The notes under the pieces: generated by a model | Told to the model about the DNA's origin: nothing | Databases searched by the model: none | Seen by the model: the letters and a program-made list of their open reading frames with translations, nothing else | Source of the DNA: Sinonovacula constricta | Lineage: Eukaryota; Mollusca; Bivalvia; Cardiida; Solecurtidae | Assembly (NCBI GenBank): GCA_007844125.1 | Contig: CM017573.1 | Location: 12,753,187-12,817,186, forward strand | Reading direction: 5' to 3' | Length of the DNA: 64,000 nt | Shown: in pieces, positions 1 to 12,100 of the stretch | Layout: every line of letters starts with the position of its first letter | Numbering within the stretch: the first letter of the stretch is position 1 | Position numbers and translations under genes: made by a program

Positions 1-107
1 CACGTGTCTTACTGTGACGTGACGAAGGTATCAAGGTATTATTATGTATCTAAATTGCTTTAAAATTTGGAATAATGACGTTTCGCCACAGATGAATTTC
101 ATGGTTA
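1..107. other. unassigned non-coding DNA
   Basis: No coding or RNA signal is seen. The stretch contains one copy of the short word ttcgccacag (82-91), which recurs in the same orientation at 736-745 beyond the fold-back element that follows. Confidence 0.4.
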
Positions 108-713
108 CCGGTCACTTCGGTAAATGACTACTTCGGTAAATTCATCTTATATAAGGATGAATCCGGTCCTTTCGGTAAGTCGGTAAACATATAGTATAAT
201 ACCTGATTGAGACGGAGAATTGGCCCTATTTCCATGTGTTTAATCACATATTCGTTATTTATTGTCTCTTTGTTTCAGCTAGCAGAGATGTGCGTCAACT
301 AGAAAACTTAAATAAAATAATGTAACAAAATATAACTTTAAGCATTTAAATATACACCACCTAATTTTAAGCATTACAGATATGTTTGATCATAATATAT
401 ACATAAATATTCATATTTATTTTGTTTACGTCCTGAGTTTTTGGAGCAAAGAAATTGTGATGGGCCCTGGATATTAGTATTTTCTAGTTGACACGCGTCT
501 CTGCTAGCTAAAACCATGAGACAATAAATAAATTAATAAATTATTCAATTGTCTGTCTCGGGCTGATGTGTGAAAATCTTTTCACACCTAGACTTATCCC
601 ATTCTCCGTCTCAATCAGGTACTATACTATATGTTTACCTATTTACCGAAATGACCAGATTGATCCTTATATAAGATGAATTTACCGAAGTGGTCATTTA
701 CTGAAGTGACCGG
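108..713. mobile_element. fold-back / MITE-like element with long terminal inverted repeats
   Basis: The left arm (108 to about 222, starting ccggtcacttcggtaaatga) is the inverted counterpart of the right arm (about 601-713, ending gaagtgaccgg). The arms share the atataagatgaat and tctcaatcaggta blocks with few mismatches over about 110 bp. A second inverted pair (near 277-305 and 478-508, gctagcagag / ctctgctagc) lies inside, so most of the element could fold into a cruciform. No transposase ORF is present. Near-identical 13-bp words (79-91 and 733-745, 12 of 13 matching) flank it a little further out and may be a target duplication, but the exact ends are uncertain. Confidence 0.7.
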
Positions 714-2689
714 CACGCAAATTCATGAATATCGATTCGCCACAGTAGTAAAATGATTGGCAACAGGTGTGATGAATGATATTGCTACAGAAAATACTTG
801 GTAATTGACTTGTCAATTGGCACTTACTTACTTAAATTTCGCTGCATTCCACTCATAGGTATGTCTCAAACGGAACATACACTGAGGATGTGGCAATGTC
901 TGGATATGTTAATCTATATGAAATCAGGATACTTCGCTCAAATTGATTTGTTTACAAACAAATGTTTAACAACGATAACTAGGGTCATTAAATTGACAAA
1001 CTGCAAACATTTATATCTGATTAAAGGACTTTTTCGGGAATAATTAAAAGGAGTTGGTCCCTTAATTGACAAACTGCAAACCTAACAAACATTTAACAAT
1101 GATAACTCTCCCTTAGAAAGATGACAACATGTTAAGAAAGTGTTAATAACTTTCTTGATTGGGAAGACAATGTTATAGTGAACCATCGTCAAAGACACTT
1201 TTGAGACGTATGAACAGATTCTGGAAGTTTCTGTAAATCATACACTAAATGACATATTTGGTAAATTGATTTTACTGTTTGGTTTGTTTGAATCTCGTAC
1301 TGTTATAATCTTGTACCGAATTGGGAATAGTTGTTTTACCACATATACTGTTAACATATAGAAAATTTTTTAGTTTAGAGATTATTTGTAAAAAGTGGAA
1401 ACAGTAAGTTCAAAGTTTTGTTTCGATGAATTTCAGAAAGAAAAAAAAATCATAATAAATTTTGTCAAATGTCAACAATAATAAAAAATAACAATGAAGA
1501 ACATTATTCCTTTAGTTGGCATATTGTTGTGTTCAGTATTTGGCATATTGTTAAAGTAATCTAAGAGGAGACAATAATCCTGGCCCTAATGGGGATTTGA
1601 ACCTGGTTCGCCAGTTCAGTAGTCCAGGCACTCAACCACGTCGCTAAAGGGTTAACCCAACAGCAAGGCTGTTGGAAGTGCCTTTATGCACTACAGTCAC
1701 TACATTGTGTTCAATATTTGACATATTGTTGTGTTCAGTATTTTATGTATCTGTCTTACATAAAATTATGTCATTTCTTCTGTTTTCTTCATTCAACCTG
1801 CAAATAAAAATAAACTGTTAAATGATAAATAGATGCTTTGATTAAATAAAACAAACAAAAATCAATTAACTTTTGTCCTCATTGTTGTTTGCAATGTTTG
1901 CTATAAATTCCTTGTTAAATTTAACCATTTATTTATTCAACACTTCTCATTTGTGTTATAATTAATGTTTGTCATTCAATCATCTGATATATACTGTAAA
2001 AAGATAACCTCAAATACTTTAGAAAGATGAAAAAAATGATAACCTGTTAAAACAGCAAAACACTGTCTTCGATCTCTAATCAAGAATTGTCAATATCTAT
2101 TGATAAACGTAAAGCTGAGGATAGCTTTTCTACTGTCAGTATGCTTGGTTACTCAAATCTCGTGGGCTTTCTGAACTGTGTTGTAAGTGTGTTAAATAGC
2201 AAAGTAAAATATTCAAACAAATAAAAGTATGGATACTGATTTAGACTTTGAGTCCGACAATGGGTGAGGGGCATTCAACTTGAGAATGCCATCCAACATT
2301 TTTTCTTGATTCTTACATGTTTTAATCAAGCAAATTTGAATTTCAGAAAAGTGATCAAATTTTGCAAGAAAAGGGTAAATATTGTGTCTTTTGCATTTTA
2401 AATATAAAGTAAAAGTGATCAAATTTTGCAAGAAAAAAAAAGATAAACATTGTGTCTTTTGCATTTTAAATACGAAATAAAGATTCATTTGATCCTTGAA
2501 AATAAATTGTTTTATTTGTAGGTCTACAGTCACAAAATATACTAGCTATTATAATCGGAGGTAGAGAACAGTGTTATAAGTAAGTGTGGCTCTCCAAAGT
2601 CAAAACATACGTATATGACTAAAAATTCCCCTTTTTTTCTTAAAACGATGCAAAATTCCCTCCTGAGGCACAATCAGTTGACATTTCTT
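714..2689. other. unassigned AT-rich region upstream of the first recognised exon
   Basis: No exon with convincing splice borders and homology was found. The small open frames here are short, unsupported and without recognisable domains. The promoter and first non-coding exon of the downstream gene could lie here or outside the window; no clear core promoter can be called by eye. Confidence 0.4.
1581..1660 (-). repeat. tRNA-like SINE head or fragment
   Basis: Read on the minus strand this has a box A-like segment (gacgtggttgagtgcc) and a box B-like segment (ggttcaaatcc) at tRNA-like spacing. It does not form a convincing complete tRNA cloverleaf, so it is called a tRNA-derived SINE remnant rather than a tRNA gene. 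Confidence 0.45.
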
Positions 2690-2692
2690 GCT

Positions 2693-2854
2693 TTGGGCAT
2701 ACATTCCTTTCTCTCACCCTCTGTGGGGTGTGATGGGCGTACATTCCTTTCTCTCACCCTCTGTGGGGTGTGATTGGCATACATTCCTTTCTCTCACCCT
2801 CTGTGGGGTGTGATGGGCGTACATTCCTTTCTCTCACCCTCTGTGGGGTGTGAT
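2693..2854. repeat. 40-bp minisatellite, four copies
   Basis: Four nearly identical copies of a unit with the core cattcctttctctcaccctc followed by tgtggggtgtgat. The array ends about 40 bp before the first recognised exon of the host gene. Confidence 0.9.
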
Positions 2855-2894
2855 ATTTATATGTTTTTATAATGAGCATTTTCTTTCATTACAG

Positions 2895-3121
2895 AGCTCA
2901 GAATATGACGGACCAAATCCTACCAAGACTGTCGTCCAGATAGCAGCTTTCCAGTAAATTGCTTACCATGGCATCTTACTTAAAAAAAATAAATATAAGT
3001 AAAAAAGTAAAACAGAGATTAAGTCAATGTCCGTTACCTGATGAGCCAGACCTTATAAAAAGAATCAGAGACCTTGAACATCTGGATTATCCCACAAGAA
3101 GAGATTTGTTGGATATACAAA
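2895..3121 (+). CDS. exon with start codon of the macro-ROC-COR gene
   Basis: The exon follows an acceptor ttctttcattacag and ends at a donor AAA|GTAAGTT. Translation is placed at the ATG at 2968, in the context ttaccATGG, an excellent Kozak match; an in-frame TAG lies upstream at about 2941, so no longer N-terminus is possible in this exon. It encodes MASYLKKINI then a lysine-rich stretch and CPLPDEPDLIKRIRDLEHLD, 51 residues plus one base (phase 1). Bases 2895-2967 are 5' UTR, so at least one untranslated exon lies upstream. Confidence 0.8.
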
Positions 3122-6100
3122 GTAAGTTACTTTGTGCTTAAAAATAACTATACAAAATAATTGTAATCGTTAATGCTGTTTTCTTTAAGAAAATTAGACT
3201 AAAAAGTCTTCTCTCTAAATGCTCCAAAGCCAGTAGGTTGTGTCTGCCAGTTTGGATCATTTGTTCTTCTCTCATACAATCACATAAATTATTGTTACCT
3301 AAAAAGTTTATGAGAAATGCTGTTTATTGGTGCCCTACATTCATGTGAAAAGTTAAGCATTACACCCTACTATTCATTACAGACATGTATTTCCTATCCA
3401 GGCAACTCTGCACAATTAGGTGTTTTAAAACACAGAATACGCCGGACCACTTACTTTTGAAATCATGTTTTATTGTCATCCAGATAATCAAGTCTGACAT
3501 CAAAATCAAGGCCTCTGACTGCTTAGCCTCTCACCGCGTGGGTTCGAGTCCCGTTCGGGGCGAAGGACTTACCGGTAATGTGAAAAGGTCTTCCAGTTGA
3601 CTTGCGGTGCATCCGTGGTCCTATCCAGACACGTGTCTGGGGTTTTCCGCCACCAAAAACCTGGATGTTGCTATAAAGATCTTTAATGGTCGCTGAAATG
3701 TATGTCAAAAACAAAACAAAACAAAAACATCAAAATTAAGTTTTAGCAGAAATGTCCATTGTGCATATTTATGTATGTGGAAATAAAGGGCATTTAAAAC
3801 TATATACTTAACAATTTGTAATTGTTTTACCATTGAAGTTGTTATAAGTAACATTTTTTAAACAAAACTATGTTTATGCAGCAATTATGAACACATTTCC
3901 CAGAATAAACTGGACCTGGTAGTACAATAGGTAGAGCGTCGGCTCTAGGTGCAGGAGGCCTCAGGTTCGATCATGGGCCGCAACATACCAAAGTCATTAA
4001 AAATGGTAGTGGTATAGCTCCCTTACGCTTAAGTAAATATAAGGATAGTTTCACGACTGGTTGTCACGGTGTCAGAATAATGTGACTTGGTGTGGTATCT
4101 TGCCAGGTGTTTACGGCATGTTATACACAGGGAAGGGAGCACTATATCTGCTTCATGTGGACACCATCTCCAGATAACTGAAATAATGTTGGTGGGACGA
4201 TAAACCCAGTAAATAAATAGGCTATACACAGTGAAGGCGGCACGATATCTGCTTCAAGTGGACACCATCTCCAGATAACTTAAAATACTGTTGGTGGGAA
4301 AATAAACAAAATAAACATAAAAATTTCCCAGAACTGGGGTAAATCTTGTTGTATGTGCACTTTAAATGAAACAGTGATTATATGGCTTTACTATATGGAG
4401 AACTGTAAAATACCCCAAAACAGTTGAGCATTGTCTGCATGAGTTTGACTTAAAGAAAACAAACATAAAGTCAGTAATGTTTGTGGCATCAAGCAATAGT
4501 TCAAGGACACTTAGAGATAGTGTAGTGACTCTTGACTACAAATTCATTCATCTCAAACAACCAAAGGAAACAGTGAATGGTAAATAAACCTTCACTGAAG
4601 GCTTATCTCTTGTTCTAGCATTCTTTTCCCACTTTCTGTCAAATTGAAGTGGGTTTCAGTGATTGAGAAGATAGTTTTGCAAAATAGTTTAAGTTTCATA
4701 TGTAGCCGAAAAAATTATGCAGGACTCTAGGTAAGGGGCGTATCTGCGATTTTACTAATTTAAAAAAACACAAAATAATCAAAATATTTCACTTCTGGAC
4801 TGAACAGATACATCCAGAAATTCCAATTTAAGTAACATTTTTGATAGATGTTCATAACAAAACAGGGCAGGTGAAGGTTATCTTGATTGGCTGAATCAGT
4901 AGTTCAATGAAATCCCAATAACTCTTTTTTCACTGTATAAATGCAGTAGGGCCTATTTTAGCAGTTCAAAAATAAAAGTTTTTTTTTTTTTCTCAATATT
5001 TTTTTTTATTCTGATTGTAAAAAAACACAAGACAAGTACAACAACAACAATAGAAAGAAACGAACAGAAGAATTCCTTTACTCAATTTTTACTATCTTAG
5101 GAAGTTTTCACACATTTACCTACAATTGTTATCTTGAACCATGATTATGCTATCAGGCTCTAAGGACCAGAGGGTTATAAGAATCAAATGTCAATAAGAA
5201 GTAAAACCTTCTGTTTTATTTTAAATTAGATTCTTCACTCGCACATATAACAATCCTTTGGGGGAGCCAGTGGCCGAATGGTTAGTCTCACTGACTTGAA
5301 ACTCCTCTGCCTCTCACAGCATGGACTGGAGTACCAGTCCGGGTGAGAACTTTCATGTGGTTAGGTTTTCCAGCTAACCTACGGTGTGCCGGTGGTTCTG
5401 CCTAGACGTAATTATGAGGTCTTCCTCCACCAATAATTAGCTGGATGTCACCAATATGACCACAAGTGTGTCAGTGTGATGTAACAAAAAACAACAACAA
5501 ACAATCCTTTCTGATTGCAGGTAAAATAAGAGAGCTAGATGTTTCTGATCGAAGGAAGTTCCTATATAAAGAGGAGAAATATGTACAATTGGACCAAATT
5601 TTAGACTGGCAACAAACATGTCCGCTGAATAAGCAGCTGACTGGTATGTACCTCAAGATTTTATAAAAATCTGGCATATCTAACTAATATATAGTTAATT
5701 AATTAGTTAATTATATATATGTTTAATAGTGCACAAAAGAGCCGCTGTACCATGATGGTTGGGGGCGTGCGGCGCTTGTGGCTGAGTGGTTAGAGATACA
5801 GACCTGAACTCCTCATCCCCTCACAATTTGTGTTTGAGTTCTAGTCAGGGTGAGAACTTTCATGTTTGGAGCTTCGAAGCTAACCTGTGGTGAACATGTG
5901 GTTACGATACTTCTAGTTTTGATGGGTAATGATACTTTCAGTATTGATCGGTATTGATACTTTCAGTACTGATGAATAGTGACATTTTTAGTATTGATGG
6001 GTAATGATACTTTCAGTATTGATGGGTAATGATACTTTCAGTATTGATGGGTAATGATACTTTCAGTATTGATGGGTAATGATACTTTCAGTATTGATGG

Positions 6101-9100
6101 GTAATGATACTTTCAGTATTGATGGGTAATGATACTTCCAGTATTGATGGGTAATGATACTTTCAGTATTGATGGGTAATGATACTTTCAGTATTGATGG
6201 GTAATGATACTTTCAGTATTGATGGGTAATGATACTTTCAGTATTGATGGGTAATGATACTTTCAGTACTGATGAATAGTGACATTTTTAGTATTGATGG
6301 GTAATGATACTTTCAGTATTGATGGGTAATGATACTTCCATTATTGATGGGTAATGATACTTTCAGTATTGATGGGTAATGATACTTCCAGTATTGATGG
6401 GTAATGATACTTCCAGTATTGATGGGTAATGATACTTCCAGTATTGATGATTAATGATAGTTCTAGTATTGATTTGGTAATGATAACTTTTCAAAATAAT
6501 TGGTAATTGTAACTTTTGGTAATGATAGGAAATTATTCTTCTGGTATTATTGGATAATGATATCCTTCTTTAATGACATGTATTTGTAACTTCTTTTGAT
6601 ATTTGTTTTGTTTCAGATGTTGACAAAAGTTCTGAGCACAATACATATCTTGCATTTGAGATAAACAAGAGGGTGGCCTTATGGAGTGGCAATATGGTTA
6701 GATTAGAGTGCCATGCTATGGTAGATTCTACAACAGATCTACTCGAGATATCTACTGGTACTTGTAAGTAAAATAATCCTACACTCAAAATCTCAGGTAG
6801 GTTTTGACAGTTGGTTTTTGTTCAAGCCAGATGTTCTAAAAAGGTGATGTGTCTCTTCCCTACTTGCCAAATAGAAATGTTATGGCATTCCCTATGTTGT
6901 GTTACTTCAGGTTGACACCTTCTCCAGATAATTGAAATACTCATGATGGGACAATAAACTCAATAAACAAACAATCCAGAATACAGTTTAAAAAATTCTG
7001 ATAAAAAAGATTGTACTAGGCAACAAAATGCCACTACGAAATGCAATTATGCTCCATATTCATTATAAAATTTCAAATGCAGCTATATAAGAAGTATATT
7101 TTATTAATTAACATTAGCTTTATCAAGTACAGTAGTAAGTACATGTAAATTATGCTCTACTGGCTCCTCACATCCTGCGTTGTTATATATTTGGTGATAC
7201 GAGTATTGTCACTGAAATTCGTACACTTTTTTATTAAAAACAGTCAAATGGGGCCAGGTTGGGTGAGTAGGCAGTATGTGACAGTTGCCGAAATCCCAGA
7301 GTGTTAATCTCCAAATGTGTTATGGCATCAGTACGCATTGTTCCTAACAGTCCTAACAGTCAGTCTTTGGTCCTCATCCAAAGCTACTTTAATTGATGTC
7401 ACAGTTATAAACAACATGGTGTACAGTTGAAACTATCTGTACGATATGGAGGTATATAGCATGATCAAGAGACTGTACAATATCCAGATATCTATCAAGG
7501 CTATCTGGTTGTCTGTATTTCAGCAGACTGTGACTTGGATCCATGTGTAGGGGCACTGTACAATATCCAGATATATGTCAAGGCTATCTGGTTGTCTGTA
7601 TTTCAGCAGACTGTGACTTGGATCCATGTGTAGGGACACTGTACAATATCCAGATATATATCAAGGCTATCTGGTTGTCTGTATTTCAGCAGACTGTGAC
7701 TTGGATCCATGTGTAGGGACACTGTACAATATCCAGATATATATCAAGGCTATCTGGTTGTCTGTATTTCAGCAGGCTGTGACTTGGATCCATGCATAGG
7801 ATCACTGTACAATATCTAGGTATATATCATGATAGAGACTATCTGGTTGTCTGTATTTCAGCAGACTGTGACTTGGATCCATGTGTAGGGACACTGTACA
7901 ATATCCAGATATATATCAAGGCTATCTGGTTGTCTGCATTTCAGCAGGCTGTGACTTGGATCCATGCATAGGATCACTGTACAATATCTAGGTATATATC
8001 ATGATAGAGACTATCTGGTTGTCTGTATTTCAGCAGACTGTGACTTGGATCCATGTGTAGGGACACTGTACAATATCCAGATATATATCAAGGCTATCTG
8101 GTTGTCTGTATTTCAGCAGACTGTGACTTGGATCCATGTGTAGGATCACTGTACAATATCTAGGTATATATCATAATAGAAGCTATCTGGTTGTCTGTAT
8201 TTCAGCAGACTGTGACTTGGATCCATGTGTAGGATCACTGTACAATATCCAGATATATATCAAGGCTATCTGGTTGTCTGTATTTCAGCAGACTGTGACT
8301 TGGATCCATGTGTAGAATACCGGTACAATATCTAGGTATATATCATGATAGAGGCTATCTGGTTGTCTGTATTTCAGCTGGCTGTGACTTGGATCCATGT
8401 GTAGAATACCTGTGCAATTTCTAGGTATATATCATGCTAGAAGCTATCTGGTTGTCTGTATTTCAGCAGACTGTGACTTGGGTCCGTGTGTAGGATCACA
8501 CTACAATATCTAGGTATATATCTGGTTGTCTGTATTTCAGCAGACTGTGACTTGGATCCATGTGTAGAATACCGGTACAATATCTAGGTATATATCATGA
8601 TAGAGGCTATCTGGTTGTCTGTATTTCAGCTGGCTGTGACTTGGATCCATGTGTAGAATACCTGTGCAATTTCTAGGTATATATCATGCTAGAAGCTATC
8701 TGGTTGTCTGTATTTCAGCAGACTGTGACTTGGGTCAATGTGCAGGATCACTGTACAATATCTAGGTATATATCTTTCTGTATTTCAGCAGACTGTGACT
8801 TGGATCCATGTGTAAGATCACTGTACAATATCTAGGTATATATTTGGTCTGTATTTCAGCAGACTGTGACTTGGATCCATGTGTAAGATCACTGTACAAT
8901 ATCTAGGTATATATCTGGTTGTCTGTATTTCAGCAGACTGTGACTTGGATCCATGTGTAAGATCACTGTACAATATCTAGGTATATATCTGGTTGTCTGT
9001 ATTTCAGCAGACTGTGACTTGGATCCATGTGTAAGATCACTGTACAATATCTAGGTATATATCTGGTTGTCTGTATTTCAGCAGACTGTGACTTGGATCC

Positions 9101-12100
9101 ATGTGTAAGATCACTGTACAATATGGAGGTATATATCTGGTTGTCTGTATTTCAGCAGACTGTGACTTGGGTCCATGTGCAGGATCACTGTACAATATCT
9201 AGGTATATATCTGGTTGTCTGTATTTCAGCAGACTGTGACTTGGGTCCATGTGCAGGATCACTGTACAATATCTAGGTATATATCTGGTCTGTATTTCAG
9301 CAGACTGTGACTTGGATCCGTGTGTAAGATCACTGTACAATATCTAGGTATATATCTGGTTGTCTGTATTTCAGCAGACTGTGACTTGGATCCATGTGCA
9401 GGATCACTGTACAATATCTAGGTATATATCTGGTTGTCTGTATTTCAGCAGACTGTGACTTGGATCAATGTGTAGGATCACTGTACAATATCTAGGTATA
9501 TATCTGGTTGTCTGTATTTCAGCAGACTGTGACTTGGGTCCATGTGCAGGATCACTGTACAATATCTAGGTATATATCTGGTCTGTATATCAGCAGACTG
9601 TGACTTGGATCCATGTGTAAGATCACTGTACAATATGGAGGTATATATCTGGTTGTCTGTATTTCAGCAGACTGTGACTTGGATCCATGTGCAGGATCAC
9701 TGTACAATATCTAGGTATATATCTGGTCTGTATGTCAGCAGACTGTGACTTGGATCCATGTGTAAGATCACTGTACAATATGGAGGTATATATCTGGTTG
9801 TCTGTATTTCAGCAGACTGTGACTTGGATCCATGTGCAGGATCACTGTACAATATCTAGGTATATATCTGGTCTGTATGTCAGCAGACTGTGACTTGGAT
9901 CCATGTGTAAGATCACTGTACAATATCTAGGTATACATCTGGTTGTCTGTATTTCAGCAGACTGTGACTTGGATCCATGTGCAGGATCACTGTACAATAT
10001 CTAGGTATATATCTGGTCTGTATGTCAGCAGACTGTGACTTGGGTCCATGTGCAGGATCACTGTACAATATGGAGGTATATATCTGGTCTGTATTTCAGC
10101 AGACTGTGACTTGGATCCATGTGTAAGATAACTGTACAATATCTAGGTATATATCTGGTTGTCTGTATTTCAGCAGACTGTGACTTGGATCCATGTGTAG
10201 GATCACTGTACAATATCTAGGTATATATCTGGTTGTCTGTATTTCAGCAGACTGTGACTTGGACCCATTTGTAAGATCACTGTACAATATCTAGGTATAT
10301 ATCTGGTTGTCTGTATTTCAGCAGACTGTGACTTGGATCCATGTGTAAGATCACTGTACAATATCTAGGTATATATCTGGTTGTCTGTATTTCAGCAGAC
10401 TGTGACTTGGATCCATGTGTAAGATCACTGTACAATATCTAGGTATATATCTGGTTGTCTGTATTTCAGCAGACTGTGACTTGGATCCATGTGTAGGATC
10501 ACTGTACAATATCTAGGTATATATCTGGTTGTCTGTATTTCAGCAGACTGTGACTTGGACCCATGTGTAAGATCACTGTACAATATCTAGGTATTTATCT
10601 GGTTGTCTGTATTTCAGCAGACTGTGACTTGGATCCATGTGCAGGATCACTGTACAATATCTAGGTGTATATCTGGTTGTCTGTATTTCAGCAGACTGTG
10701 ACTTGGATCCATGTGTAGGATCACACTACAATATCTAGGTATATATCTGGTTGTCTGTATTTCAGGAGACTGTGACTTGGATCCATGTGTAAGATCACTG
10801 TACAATATCTAGGTATATATCTGGTCTGTATTTCAGCAGACTGTGACTTGGATCCATGTGTAGGATCACTGTACAATATCTAGGTATATATCTGGTTGTC
10901 TGTATTTCAGCAGACTTTGACTTAGATCCATGTGTAAGATCACTGTACAATATCTAGGTATATATCTGGTTGTCTGTATTTCAGCAGACTGTGACTTGGG
11001 TCCATGTGCAGGATCACTGTACAATATGGAGGTATATATCTGGTCTGTATTTCAGCAGACTGTGACTTGGATCCATGTGTAAGATCACTGTACAATATCT
11101 AGGTATACATCTGGTTGTCTGTATTTCAGCAGACTGTGACTTGGATCCATGTGTAAGATCATTGTACAATATCTAGGTATATATCTGGTTGTCTGTATTT
11201 CAGCAGACTGTGACTTAGATCCATGTGTAAGATCACTGTACAATATCTAGGTATATATCTGGTTGTCTGTATTTCAGCAGACTGTGACTTGGGTCCATGT
11301 GCAGGATCACTGTACAATATGGAGGTATATATCTGGTCTGTATTTCAGCAGACTGTGACTTGGATCCATGTGTAAGATCACTGTACAATATGGAGGTATA
11401 TATCTGGTCTGTATTTCAGCAGACTGTGACTTGGGTCCATGTGCAGGATCACTGTACAATATCTAGGTATATATCTGGTTGTCTGTATTTCAGCAGACTG
11501 TGACTTGGGTCCATGTGCAGGATCACTGTACAATATGTAGATATATATCTGGTCTGTATTTCAGCAGACTGTCTCTTGGATCCATGTGTAAGATCACTGT
11601 ACAATATCTAGGTATATATCTGGTTGTCTGTATTTCAGCAGACTGTGACTTGGATCCATGTGTAAGATCACTGTACAATATCTAGGTATATATCTGGTTG
11701 TCTGTATTTCAGCAGACTGTGACTTGGATCCATGTGTAAGATCACTGTACAATATCTAGGTATATATCATAATAGAAGCTATCTGGTTGTCTGTATTTCA
11801 GCAGGCTGTGACTTGGATCCATGTGTAGGATCACTGTACAATATCTAGGTATATGTCATGATAGAAGCTATCTGGTTGTCTGTATTTCAGGTGGCTATGA
11901 CTTGGATCCATGTGTAGGATCACTGTACAATATCTAGGTATATGTCATGATAGAAGCTATCTGGTTGTCTGTATTTCAGGTGGCTATGACTTAAGTCATT
12001 GTGCAGGTCCCTTGTACCTAAAGGAGGTTCAACAACTTGACCATCTTGAGATTGGAAGAGTCTTCACCACAGGGGGTAAGTTTGTTATGATACATCAAAT

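Larger units (their letters stand above)
3122..5520 (+). other. intron with two SINEs of different families and a third next to the acceptor
   Basis: The intron carries SINE insertions at about 3511-3728, 3911-4312 and 5262-5505. The rest (3122-3510, 4313-5261) is AT-rich with homopolymer runs and shows no exon I can support. Confidence 0.6.
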
